This document shows, in pieces, positions 16,966 to 24,928 of a DNA stretch of 64,000 nt. The number at the start of each line of letters is the position of its first letter. The first letter of the stretch is position 1. The notes beneath the pieces were generated by a model. It was not told the DNA's origin. It was given only the letters and a program-made list of their open reading frames with translations, and did no database searches. The position numbers and the translations under genes were made by a program. Origin of the DNA: Nocardioides albertanoniae (GTDB taxonomy: Bacteria > Actinomycetota > Actinomycetes > Propionibacteriales > Nocardioidaceae); assembly GCF_006716315.1 (NCBI RefSeq), contig NZ_VFOV01000001.1, forward strand, positions 2,992,501 to 3,056,500, in the 5' to 3' direction.

Positions 16966-18504
16966 ATGCGGCTCGTCGACTACCTCGACAAGGGCGCCTC
17001 GCTCGGCGGGGACGCGCCCTGCCTCGTGTGTGGCGAGGAGACCTGGTCCTACGCCGAGGTGATCGACCTCTCCGTGCGCGTCGCCGCGGGCCTGCGGGCT
17101 CGCGGCGTCGCGCCGGGCGCGAAGGTCGCCATCCTCTCGGCCAACGACCCGGTCGCCTTCGCCTCCGTCTTCGGGATCAGCCGCGCAGGGGGCGTCTGGT
17201 GCCCGATCAACCCACGCAGCGAGGCCGCGGAGAACCGGGAGCTCCTCGATCTCTTCGGCTGCTCGGCGCTCATCTTCCAGGCCTCGTTCGCCGGCCTGGT
17301 CGACCAGATCCGTTCGGACCTCCCCGAACTGACCACCCTGGTCTGCCTCGACGACGACCTCGAATGGGCGCTGACCTGGGACGACTTCCTCGCCGCACCC
17401 GACGACACGGTCGTCCCGGCGGAGAGCGTCGAGGATGACCTCGCGATGGTCGTCGGCACGGGCGGGACCACCGGGAGCCCCAAGGGGGTGCTGCTCACCG
17501 GCACCAACCTGGAGACGATGTCGGCCATCACGCTGATGTCCTACCCGTGGCCGGGAGCACCCGCGCGGCCGACCTATCTCGCGCTCGCCCCGCTCACCCA
17601 CGCCGCCGGGGTGCTCTGCTTCCCGGTGCTGTGCCTGGGCGGCAAGATCGTGGTGATGCGTACGCCGGACGTCGGCTCCTTCCTGGAGCACGTCGAGCGC
17701 CACCAGGTCACCCACACCTTCCTGCCACCGACGCTGATCTACCTGGTGCTCGACCACCCGGCGCTGCCCTCGACGGACCTGACGTCGCTGCGCTGCTTCT
17801 GGTACGGCGCGGCGCCGATGTCCGCGACCCGTCTGGAGGAGGCGCTGAACCGGATCGGTCCGGTGATGGCCCAGCTGTTCGGCCAGACCGAGGCGCCGAT
17901 GATGATCGCGACGATGGCGCCCGGCGACCACTTCCGCGACGACGGCTCGGTGGCCACCGAACGGCTCTCCTCGGCAGGCCGCCCCGCGCCGCTGGTCAAC
18001 GTCTCGATCATGGGCGAGCGCGGTTCGTTGCTGGCCTCCGGCGAGCGCGGCGAGATCGTCGTACGCAGCTCGCTGGTCATGCGCGGCTACCTCGACAACC
18101 CCGAGGCCACCGCGGAGGCGAGCGAGTTCGGGTGGCACCACACGGGCGACATCGGCTACCTCGACGACGACGGCTTCCTGCACATCGTCGACCGTGCCAA
18201 GGACATGGTCATCACCGGCGGCTTCAACGTCTACTCCACCGAGGTCGAGCAGGCGCTGATGCGTCACCCCGGCGTCGCCGACTGCGCCGTGATCGGCCTC
18301 CCCGACGAGAAGTGGGGCGAGCGGGTCACCGCCGTCGTGCTCCCCCGGCCCGGCACGTCGATCGACGTCACCGAGCTCAAGGCCTACGTCAAGGAGCAGA
18401 TCGGAGCGGTCAAGACACCCAAGCAGATCGAGGTCTGGCCCGACCTTCCTCGCTCGAAGGTCGGCAAGGTGCTCAAGACCGAGATCAAGAAGAAGCTTGT
18501 CTAG
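16966..18504 (+). CDS. Class I adenylate-forming acyl-CoA synthetase (FadD-like)
   Basis: The protein has 512 residues from ATG 16966; a GTG at 16948 overlapping the previous stop is the alternative. The AMP-binding signature is MVVGTGGTTGSPKGVLLTG. The second motif is FGQTEAPMM, and the hinge region reads YLDDDGFLHIVDRAKDMVIT followed by GGFNVYSTEVEQAL. The catalytic lysine lies in LPRSKVGKVLKTEIKKKL. It activates a carboxylic acid with ATP and transfers the acyl group to CoA. As last gene of the TetR-controlled operon it probably primes, or traps as CoA ester, the compound handled by the SDR. Chain-length preference cannot be read from sequence. Confidence 0.92.
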   Translation: MRLVDYLDKGASLGGDAPCLVCGEETWSYAEVIDLSVRVAAGLRARGVAPGAKVAILSANDPVAFASVFGISRAGGVWCPINPRSEAAENRELLDLFGCSALIFQASFAGLVDQIRSDLPELTTLVCLDDDLEWALTWDDFLAAPDDTVVPAESVEDDLAMVVGTGGTTGSPKGVLLTGTNLETMSAITLMSYPWPGAPARPTYLALAPLTHAAGVLCFPVLCLGGKIVVMRTPDVGSFLEHVERHQVTHTFLPPTLIYLVLDHPALPSTDLTSLRCFWYGAAPMSATRLEEALNRIGPVMAQLFGQTEAPMMIATMAPGDHFRDDGSVATERLSSAGRPAPLVNVSIMGERGSLLASGERGEIVVRSSLVMRGYLDNPEATAEASEFGWHHTGDIGYLDDDGFLHIVDRAKDMVITGGFNVYSTEVEQALMRHPGVADCAVIGLPDEKWGERVTAVVLPRPGTSIDVTELKAYVKEQIGAVKTPKQIEVWPDLPRSKVGKVLKTEIKKKLV

Positions 18505-18508
18505 TGGC

Positions 18509-18581
18509 GCCGAGTCGGCGGATCTGCCCCCGTGTCCCGCGAAGCGAAGCGAGCGGGAGGGGGCGGATGCGCCGACTCGGC
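18509..18581. terminator. Bidirectional hairpin with GCCGAGTCGGC repeat arms
   Basis: The 23-bp arms 18509-18531 and 18559-18581 pair with two mismatches, and an inner CCCGC/GCGGG stem lies in the loop. It sits between two converging genes and is a likely two-way terminator. The core GCCGAGTCGGC recurs at 37818-37913. Confidence 0.7.
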
Positions 18582-18600
18582 CGTGGATTGTCAGCCGCAG

Positions 18601-19110
18601 CTACTCAGCCGGAAACGAAGCGGCCTCGGCCGCGTACGCCACCATCCAGCTCGGCTCGATGGTGGCGTAGACGACGCCCGGCCCCTCCCAGGTCTGCGGG
18701 TCGGAGCCGTAGAACTCGGTGAAGTAGGCGTTGTGCTCCTCGAACTCCGGCCCCTCGGAGACCACGTGCGCGGTGCCATGGGTGAAGACGCCGACGCGCT
18801 CGCCGTCGACGTGGGTCGCGCTGACGGCGGGGCGGGCGAGCATGTGCTTGGCCTTGACAGCGGCGGGAGAGGTACCGAACAGCCAGCGACCGTGCACGAA
18901 GTGGCCGTCGACGCAGCTGGTCCGCGGCTCACCACGGGCGGTCACGGTGGCCAGCACCAGCACCTTCATGCCCGTCAGCTCGGTGACGAGCTGACGGGCG
19001 TTCAGGCGCTGCTGGGCGTTGACGATGCCGGTCAGATGGCCGCTCGCGCGACCGATCGAGGCATCCAGGAGGCGTTGCAGGTCGGCGATCTCATCTACTG
19101 TCTCGAGCAC
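18601..19110 (-). CDS. Pyridoxamine 5'-phosphate oxidase-family (FMN-binding split barrel) protein
   Basis: The protein has 169 residues from GTG 19110. The split-barrel pattern is seen in KVLVLATVTARGEPRTSCVD, GHFVHGRWLFGTSPAAVKAK and PAVSATHVDGERVGVFTHGT. Such PPOX proteins bind FMN or F420 and reduce or sense diverse substrates; the arginine/lysine placements that would separate the subgroups are not decisive here. It follows the homogentisate operon on the same strand after 47 bp, so it may be part of that transcript. Confidence 0.8.
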   Translation of the reverse strand: MLETVDEIADLQRLLDASIGRASGHLTGIVNAQQRLNARQLVTELTGMKVLVLATVTARGEPRTSCVDGHFVHGRWLFGTSPAAVKAKHMLARPAVSATHVDGERVGVFTHGTAHVVSEGPEFEEHNAYFTEFYGSDPQTWEGPGVVYATIEPSWMVAYAAEAASFPAE

Positions 19111-19157
19111 CGCACGAGTCTCACACCGAACCGCCCCGCGCTGCTTGACCGTTCTTG

Positions 19158-19547
19158 CTACCCGATCGCCCTCGCGATCTCCGGCGGGATGGCGGTCGAT
19201 CCCGAGCCGTCGGCCGCGACGACCACGTAGACGACCGAGACGGCACAGGCGACCTCCTCACCCCGGCGGAACTCGAACTCGAGCGTGAAGCTCTTGGTGC
19301 CGATCCTCGAGGTGCGCACCGGCACCTGGACCCGGTCACCGAAGCCGATCCCGGCCTTCCAGTCCAGGTCGGCATGGGCGAGCTGGGCATCGACGCCGAG
19401 CTCCTCCCAGCGCGGGTAGGGCACCCCGCACACCTCGATGAAGTGGTTCATCGCCTCATCGACGTAGGTGAGGTACCAGCCGTTGAACATCACCCCCTGC
19501 TGGTCGATCTCGAGATAGCGGGGCGTGAACTCGTAGACCGCTCTCAC
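19158..19547 (-). CDS. Hotdog-fold acyl-CoA thioesterase (4HBT family)
   Basis: The protein has 129 residues from GTG 19547, overlapping the fahA stop by 4 bp (GTGA). The hotdog signature is YLEIDQQGVMFNGWYLTYVD followed by EAMNHFIEVCG, in which the catalytic-type D and the Y/N-containing loop of 4-hydroxybenzoyl-CoA thioesterases are present. It hydrolyses a CoA thioester. Translational coupling to fumarylacetoacetase suggests a helper role in aromatic acid catabolism, but the substrate is not known. Confidence 0.83.
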   Translation of the reverse strand: MRAVYEFTPRYLEIDQQGVMFNGWYLTYVDEAMNHFIEVCGVPYPRWEELGVDAQLAHADLDWKAGIGFGDRVQVPVRTSRIGTKSFTLEFEFRRGEEVACAVSVVYVVVAADGSGSTAIPPEIARAIG

Positions 19548-20749
19548 GGCCGCGCCTTCGCGGGCAGGATCCGTCCGCTGACCTCCCCGAGCGCGATCCT
19601 GCCTCCGCCGGGCGCGGGGGCCGTGGCGGTGATGGTCACCTCGTCGCCGTCCTCCAAGAAGCTGCGCACCGACCCGTCGTCGAGCTTGAACGGCTCGGCG
19701 CCCGACCAGCCGAGCTCGAGCAGCGAGCCGCGCTGGCCCGGCTCGGGGCCGCTGATCGTGCCGCTGGCGAACAGGTCACCGACGCGCAAGATGGCGCCGT
19801 TGGCGGTCATGTGGGCGAGCATCTGTGGAGCGGTCCAGTACATCGTGGCGTACGGCGGCTCGGAGACCAGCGACCCGTTGACCCGCACCTCGAGCGCGAG
19901 GTCGAGCCCCCAGGGCTCCAGGTCGGAGTCGTCCAGGTAGCCGGTCAGCGGGACGTCCCGCTCCGGGGGCCGGATCCGGGCCGCCTCCAACGCGGCGAGC
20001 GGAAGCACCCACGGCGAGATGGAGGTGGCGAACGACTTGCCGAGGAACGGCCCCAGCGGGACGTACTCCCAGGCCTGGATGTCGCGCGCGGACCAGTCGT
20101 TGACCAGCGCGACGCCGAAGATGTGGTCGGCGGCCTCGGCGAGCGGGACCGGGTCCGCGATCTCGCTGCCCACGCCGACGACGAACCCGAGCTCGGCCTC
20201 GATGTCGAGCCTGATCGACGGGCCGTCCACGATCCCGTCAGGCGTACGCCGCTGCCCGGTCGGTCGCACGACGTCGGTGCCGGAGACGACCACCGTGCCC
20301 GCGCGGCCGTGGTAGCCGATCGGCAGGTGCTTCCAGTTGGGCGTCAGCGGCTCGGAGTCGGGCCGGAACAGCCTGCCGACATTGGTCGCGTGGTGCTCGG
20401 AGGCGTAGAAGTCGACGTAGTCGGCCACCGTGAACGGCAGCAGCAGCACCGCATCCTCGAGCGGCACCAGGTGCGGCCTGACCTCGGCCTCGCAGGCCGG
20501 GTCGCTGAGCAGCCGGGTCACCTCCGCGCGCACCTCCGTCCACGCCTCGGGCCCCGCGGCGAGCAGCCCGTCGAGCCCGCCTTCGCAGTGGCCGGCGAGC
20601 CCCGCGGCCGCCGCGGCGACGTCGAGCACGTGGTCGCCGATCCGCACCCCGAGCCGCGGCGCAGGGTCCGCGGCGGTGTGGAAGGTGGCGTACGGAAGCG
20701 CCTCGAGACCGAACTGACTCTCCTCGATGTCCAGCCACGACGACGTCAC
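19544..20749 (-). CDS. fahA: Fumarylacetoacetase
   Basis: The protein has 401 residues from GTG 20749, overlapping the hmgA stop by 4 bp. An SH3-like N-terminal domain (PYATFHTAADPAPRLGVRIG) is followed by the beta-sandwich hydrolase domain with DYVDFYASEHHATNVG, the catalytic-region PIGYHGRAGTVVVSG, and the metal-binding segment DIEAELGFVVGVG, then NDWSARDIQAWEYVPLGPFL. It cleaves fumarylacetoacetate into fumarate and acetoacetate, the last step of tyrosine and homogentisate breakdown. Length and motifs are complete. A maleylacetoacetate isomerase is not present in the window. Confidence 0.96.
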   Translation of the reverse strand: MTSSWLDIEESQFGLEALPYATFHTAADPAPRLGVRIGDHVLDVAAAAAGLAGHCEGGLDGLLAAGPEAWTEVRAEVTRLLSDPACEAEVRPHLVPLEDAVLLLPFTVADYVDFYASEHHATNVGRLFRPDSEPLTPNWKHLPIGYHGRAGTVVVSGTDVVRPTGQRRTPDGIVDGPSIRLDIEAELGFVVGVGSEIADPVPLAEAADHIFGVALVNDWSARDIQAWEYVPLGPFLGKSFATSISPWVLPLAALEAARIRPPERDVPLTGYLDDSDLEPWGLDLALEVRVNGSLVSEPPYATMYWTAPQMLAHMTANGAILRVGDLFASGTISGPEPGQRGSLLELGWSGAEPFKLDDGSVRSFLEDGDEVTITATAPAPGGGRIALGEVSGRILPAKARP

Positions 20750-21945
20750 TTGCGACCCCCTGCCCAGGTCCAGGCGTACTTGCCGTCATCGACGGCAGCA
20801 CCCGCCTCGCCGACCTCGAGCGGGCGGAAGGTGTCGACCATGACCGCGAGCTCGTCGAAGAACTCCGCGCCCAGGCTGCGCTCCATCGCGCCGGGCTGCG
20901 GCCCGTGGGCGTGGCCGCCGGGGTGCAGCGTGATCGAGCCGACTCCGATCCCGGAGCCCTTGCGGGCCTCGTAGTCGCCACCGAGGTAGAACATGACCTC
21001 GTCGGAGTCGACGTTGGAGTGGTAGTAGGGCACCGGCACGGCGAGCTCGTGGTAGTCGACCTTGCGCGGCACGAAGTTGCAGATCACGAAGTTGTTGCCC
21101 TCGAAGACCTGGTGGGCGGGCGGCGGCTGGTGCACCTTGCCGGTGAGCGGCATGTAGTCGTCGATGTTGAAGACGTAGGGGTAGAGGCAGCCGTCCCAGC
21201 CGACGACGTCGAACGGGTGCTGCGGGGTGACGTGGATCGAGCCGGCGATGCCGCCGGCGCCGGCGCCACGGTGCTTGATGTAGACCTCTGCCTCCTCCCC
21301 TTCGACCATCCTCGGGTCGGTCGGGAGCCGGAGGTCGCGCTCGCAGTAGGGGGCGTGCTCGAGGAACTGGCCGAAGCGGGACAGGTAGCGCTTGGGCGGG
21401 GCGATGTGGGAGTTGGCCTCGATCGCGTAGACCCGCAGCGGTGCGTCGCCGACCGGCACCCAGCGGTGGGTGGTGGCGCGCGGGATCACCACGTAGTCGC
21501 CCTCCCCCACCATCAGATCGCCGAAGACGGTCTCGACGACCCCGGTGCCGGACTCCACGTAGACACACTCGTCGCCGATCGCGTTGCGGTAGAGCGGCGA
21601 GGTCTCGCCGGCGACCGCGTAGTGGATGCGTACGTCGCCGTTGCCGAGCACCAGGCGACGCCCGGTCACGGCGTCATCGGCCTTCCAGGACTCGCCGGAG
21701 ACGAGGCCGTGGAGCCCGAGGTGCATCGGACGCAGCGGGTGGTTGGGAGTGGTGCCGTGGTCGGGCAGCTCCCAGATGCGTACGTCGCTGACCGCCGAAG
21801 GGATGTGGCGGTGGTAGAGCAGGGACGAGTCGGAGGAGAACCCCTCCTCGCCCATGAGCTCTTCGTAATAGAGATTCCCTTCTCCGTCGCGGTGTTGGGT
21901 GTGCCGCTTGGGCGGGATGTGCCCGCGCTGTTGGTAGTGCGCCAT
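20746..21945 (-). CDS. hmgA: Homogentisate 1,2-dioxygenase
   Basis: The protein has 399 residues from ATG 21945. The cupin-type double barrel is recognisable from ARATTHRWVPVGDAPLRVYA-like segments, HPFDVVGWDGCLYPYVFNID and EVMFYLGGDYEARKGSGIG, followed by GSITLHPGGHAHGPQPGAME, which hold the iron-binding His and Glu residues. It opens the ring of homogentisate to maleylacetoacetate. It is first in the hmgA-fahA-thioesterase operon. The enzyme that makes homogentisate (hpd) lies 16 kb away on the same strand. Confidence 0.95.
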   Translation of the reverse strand: MAHYQQRGHIPPKRHTQHRDGEGNLYYEELMGEEGFSSDSSLLYHRHIPSAVSDVRIWELPDHGTTPNHPLRPMHLGLHGLVSGESWKADDAVTGRRLVLGNGDVRIHYAVAGETSPLYRNAIGDECVYVESGTGVVETVFGDLMVGEGDYVVIPRATTHRWVPVGDAPLRVYAIEANSHIAPPKRYLSRFGQFLEHAPYCERDLRLPTDPRMVEGEEAEVYIKHRGAGAGGIAGSIHVTPQHPFDVVGWDGCLYPYVFNIDDYMPLTGKVHQPPPAHQVFEGNNFVICNFVPRKVDYHELAVPVPYYHSNVDSDEVMFYLGGDYEARKGSGIGVGSITLHPGGHAHGPQPGAMERSLGAEFFDELAVMVDTFRPLEVGEAGAAVDDGKYAWTWAGGRK

Positions 21946-22057
21946 ACCCCGAATCGTACGTGACCTGGACCACACCGATGACGTCGGCAGGAGCTCCTCG
22001 ACCGGCCGTCGAAACCACCCTCGAAGCCGCCCTCGGAGCGCTCCGCGAAGGCGCGGT

Positions 22058-22546
22058 CTAGCGCGGCCAGTGGCGGCCGGTGAGCCGCTCGATGTCCTGG
22101 TTGAACTGGCGCAGATCGTCGACGAAACGCTCCACCCGCTCGGGTGCCCACTCGGCGATCACCTTCGAGAGGCCCTCGACGACGATGTCGCGGTCGGCCT
22201 TGACCCGCTCGCGCCCCTTGTCGGTGATGCGGAACTTGCGGGCGATCCCGCCGTCGGGATCGAGCGTGCGCTCGACGAGCCCGTGCTTGAGCAGGGTCGC
22301 CGTCTGCCGGTTGAAGGTGGAGGCGGCCAGGCCGAACGCGTCCACGAGGTCGACCACAGACATCGGCCCCTGGGCCTCGATCCGGTTGAGGAGCACGTAG
22401 GCGCTGCGGTCGAGGGCTTCGGCGCCACCGAGCCGGCGCGGCGAGGACATCTCCTGGTGCCTCATCAGGATCAGCATCTCGCGCTCGATCTGCTCCCCCG
22501 CCCACTGACGGTCGGCTGGGACCACTTCTGATTCGTGCACCGGCAT
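22058..22546 (-). CDS. MarR-family transcriptional regulator
   Basis: The protein has 162 residues from ATG 22546. The winged-helix core is visible: LDRSAYVLLNRIEAQGPMSV, DLVDAFGLAASTFNRQTATL, KHGLVERTLDPDGG, then KFRITDKGRERV for the wing and third helix. It is divergent from a P450-ferredoxin pair. The gap holds three palindromic sites that this protein probably binds as a dimer. MarR members usually repress and are released by a phenolic or lipophilic ligand. Which small molecule is sensed is unknown. Confidence 0.9.
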   Translation of the reverse strand: MPVHESEVVPADRQWAGEQIEREMLILMRHQEMSSPRRLGGAEALDRSAYVLLNRIEAQGPMSVVDLVDAFGLAASTFNRQTATLLKHGLVERTLDPDGGIARKFRITDKGRERVKADRDIVVEGLSKVIAEWAPERVERFVDDLRQFNQDIERLTGRHWPR

Positions 22547-22584
22547 GGCTCCAGCGTACGCGAGGCGATGCACTCTACACCTCA

Positions 22585-22635
22585 TGTGCATTATGCAACC
22601 TTTGTGCATCATGCACATCGTGTGTAACATGCATA
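22585..22635. promoter_or_regulatory. Three operator palindromes 18 bp apart between marR and the P450 gene
   Basis: TGTGCAT-T-ATGCAAC centres on 22592, TGTGCAT-C-ATGCACA (perfect) on 22610, and TGTGTAA-C-ATGCATA on 22628. Spacing is exactly 18 bp each time. They span most of the P450 upstream region. Confidence 0.75.
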
Positions 22636-22664
22636 TTTCACCTATCTTCTCGAGGGAGATCCAG

Positions 22665-23930
22665 ATGAGCCAGAGCCAGACGAGCCACGGCCAGGCAAGC
22701 CACGACCAGACGAGCCAGAGCCACGAGACCATCGACTACCCGCTGGCCTACGAGGGAGCGCTCGATGCGCCCGGCGAGTGGGAGCGGCTGCGTCAGCAGT
22801 GCCCGGTCGCCGGAGTCGCTCTGCCCAGCGGCGACCACGCGAAGCTGCTCACCCGCCACCAGGACGTCAAGGGCCTGCTCTCCGACGCGCGCTTCGCCCG
22901 TCCGACCGCCCAGGACCCGGCGGCGCGGATCGCACCCGACGGGGTCGGTGGCTCCGCCGTCACCGGCACGTCGGAGCAGTACACCCTGCCCACCACGGGC
23001 GAGCCGCACCGTCAGTGGCGACGCCAGGTGAGCAAATGGTTCACCGCCAAGCGGATGAGCGCCCTGCGGCCCGGCATGGCCGCGACGGCCGAGGGGCTCG
23101 TCGACGCGATGGTCGCTCATGGGCAGCCCGCGGACCTCAAGGCCGAGTTCGGCTTCCTCCTGCCGGTCTACGTCATCTGCGACATGCTCGGCGTGCCGGC
23201 CGACGACCATCACCGCTTCTCCCACTGGTCCGACGCGATGCTGAGCATCACGCGCTTCACTCAGGAGGAGATCGACCGGGCCCACACCGAGTTCGTCGAC
23301 TACATGTCCGGCCACATCGCCGCCAAGCGAGCGCACCCGGCCGAGGACCTGATCAGCATGCTCATCAAGGACTCCGACGGCGAGGGCACCGGGCTCACCG
23401 ACGACGAGCTCGTGGCCACCTCGATGGGCCTGCTCGTGGCAGGGCACGAGACCACGGCCAACATGATCGGCAAGATGGTCGCCATGCTGCTGGTCGACCG
23501 CCGCCGGTGGGAGGAGCTGCTCGAGGATCCCGCGCTCGTCCGCACCGCCGTCGAGGAGGCCCTCCGCTTCGACACCAACCTGGGTTTCGGTATGCGGCGC
23601 TTCCTCACCGAGGACGTCGAGATCGACGGGGAGACGCTGCCGAGCGGAACCACGGTGATCTGCAGCCAGTCTGCCGCCAACCGCGACGCGTCGGTCTTCG
23701 AGGATCCCGACGTGATGGATCTGGCTCGCAGCCCCAACCCGCACCTCATCTTCGGCGCCGGGCCCCACTCCTGCCTGGGTCAGGCGCTCGCCCGCACCGA
23801 GCTGCAGGTCGCGCTGGAGGTACTGCTGCGCAAGCTGCCCACCCTCGAGCTCGCCGTGCCGGCCGACGACCTGGACCGGGTGGAAGGGCTGCTCGTCGGC
23901 GGCCTCCAGCGAGTCCCCGTCCGCTGGTAG
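22665..23930 (+). CDS. Cytochrome P450 monooxygenase
   Basis: The protein has 421 residues from ATG 22665, with GAGGGAGAT upstream. Landmarks are all present: I-helix LLVAGHETTANMIGKM, K-helix ExxR in VEEALRFDTN, and heme loop FGAGPHSCLGQALAR with ligand C370. It is a soluble class I bacterial P450 that inserts oxygen into a lipophilic substrate using electrons from the adjacent ferredoxin. The N-terminus has an unusual polar run rich in S, Q and H (MSQSQTSHGQASHDQTSQSH) encoded by near-repeats. The substrate is unknown; MarR control suggests an inducible xenobiotic, terpene or phenolic role. Confidence 0.94.
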   Translation: MSQSQTSHGQASHDQTSQSHETIDYPLAYEGALDAPGEWERLRQQCPVAGVALPSGDHAKLLTRHQDVKGLLSDARFARPTAQDPAARIAPDGVGGSAVTGTSEQYTLPTTGEPHRQWRRQVSKWFTAKRMSALRPGMAATAEGLVDAMVAHGQPADLKAEFGFLLPVYVICDMLGVPADDHHRFSHWSDAMLSITRFTQEEIDRAHTEFVDYMSGHIAAKRAHPAEDLISMLIKDSDGEGTGLTDDELVATSMGLLVAGHETTANMIGKMVAMLLVDRRRWEELLEDPALVRTAVEEALRFDTNLGFGMRRFLTEDVEIDGETLPSGTTVICSQSAANRDASVFEDPDVMDLARSPNPHLIFGAGPHSCLGQALARTELQVALEVLLRKLPTLELAVPADDLDRVEGLLVGGLQRVPVRW

Positions 23931-23965
23931 CCAGCGCACCGGTCCCGCCCAGAAGAGGAGTCACC

Positions 23966-24166
23966 ATGAACGTCACCGTCGACGAGGACAAGTGCTGCGG
24001 CGCCGGCCAGTGCGTGCTGACCGCGCCGGACGTGTTCGACCAGCGAGAGGACGACGGCGTCGTCGTCCTGCTGGACGCGCAGCCGCCCGCGGACCAGCAC
24101 GCCGCTGCGCGTGAGGCTGCGGCGGTCTGCCCCGGAGCCGCGATCGCCGTGAGCGAGCGCGGCTGA
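23966..24166 (+). CDS. 3Fe-4S ferredoxin, P450 redox partner
   Basis: The protein has 66 residues from ATG 23966, with AGAAGAGGAG upstream. The cysteine pattern KCCGAGQCVLTAP with AAVCPGAAI near the end is that of small single-cluster ferredoxins that accompany actinobacterial P450s, with a non-ligand residue in the position that would complete a 4Fe cluster. It carries one electron at a time to the P450 35 bp upstream. No ferredoxin reductase is in the operon, so a general one must serve. Confidence 0.92.
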   Translation: MNVTVDEDKCCGAGQCVLTAPDVFDQREDDGVVVLLDAQPPADQHAAAREAAAVCPGAAIAVSERG

Positions 24167-24177
24167 GCGACCGCATC

Positions 24178-24214
24178 CCGACCGCTTGGCCTCGGCTCGA
24201 GGCCAAGCGGTCGG
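24178..24214. terminator. 17-bp perfect hairpin terminator with GCT loop
   Basis: Arms 24178-24194 (begins CCGACCGCTTGG) and 24198-24214 are exact reverse complements with a 3-nt loop. It lies between the ferredoxin gene and the converging DoxX gene and probably stops both transcripts. Confidence 0.85.
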
Positions 24215-24222
24215 TCGTTCGT

Positions 24223-24834
24223 TCAGTCGGTCGTGGCCCGGGCCGATTCGCCCTCGGCGGCGTCGCTGTCGGCCAGGTCGCCGTCGGCCGCCTCGGCCGA
24301 GGAGTCCGTGGTGGGCTCCTCGACGGTGGCCTCGGCAGCGGCGGGCGTGCCCGGACGCCAGAAGATGGCCAGCTGCAGGAGCGCGGCGAGCACACCGACA
24401 CCCAGGGCGACCGCGCCACCGATCCAGCCGTCGTAGACGATGTCGATGGCCGAGTCGAGGGAGATGACGCCGGGGCCGGTCACGCCGACGACGACGCCGA
24501 TCACGGCCAGCACGACGACGTACTCCCAGCCGCTGTTGAAGATGAAGAACCCGTTGCCGCGGTGGGCGAGGATGAGGGCGACGAGCATCACCGAGACGAG
24601 CGCGGCGGCGGCCAGAGGCGTGATCAGCCCCAGGATGAGCAGTACGCCGGCGCCGATCTCGGTCGTGACGCTCGCCCATGCCTGCAGCTTGGGCTGGCGC
24701 AGGCCGAGAGACTCGAACCAGCCGGCGGTGCCGGCGATCTTCCCGCCACCGCGCCAGTGGTTGACGCCGTGAGCGACCAACGTCGCGCCGGCGGTGACGC
24801 GCAGGATCAGCAGGGCCAGGTCGACGGGCTCCAT
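24223..24834 (-). CDS. DoxX-family membrane protein
   Basis: The protein has 203 residues from ATG 24834, with GAAGGAG upstream. Four hydrophobic helices are seen (LALLILRVTAGATLVAHGVN; ASVTTEIGAGVLLILGLITP; VSVMLVALILAHRGNGFFIF; VVVLAVIGVVVGVTGPGVIS), in the arrangement of DoxX quinone-oxidoreductase-like proteins. A charged, acidic tail of ~45 residues (EEPTTDSSAEAADGDLADSD) follows a fifth segment. DoxX proteins have been linked to thiol stress and redox complexes in the membrane; the role here is unknown. Confidence 0.82.
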   Translation of the reverse strand: MEPVDLALLILRVTAGATLVAHGVNHWRGGGKIAGTAGWFESLGLRQPKLQAWASVTTEIGAGVLLILGLITPLAAAALVSVMLVALILAHRGNGFFIFNSGWEYVVVLAVIGVVVGVTGPGVISLDSAIDIVYDGWIGGAVALGVGVLAALLQLAIFWRPGTPAAAEATVEEPTTDSSAEAADGDLADSDAAEGESARATTD

Positions 24835-24928
24835 CGTGGGGCTCCTTCGTGGTTGGGGATCCGCCCACCCTAGGGAAGGGTGCCTGACGCCCGGAACCTG
24901 CGGGGGTCTCCTGCGCGCCGACCGAACC

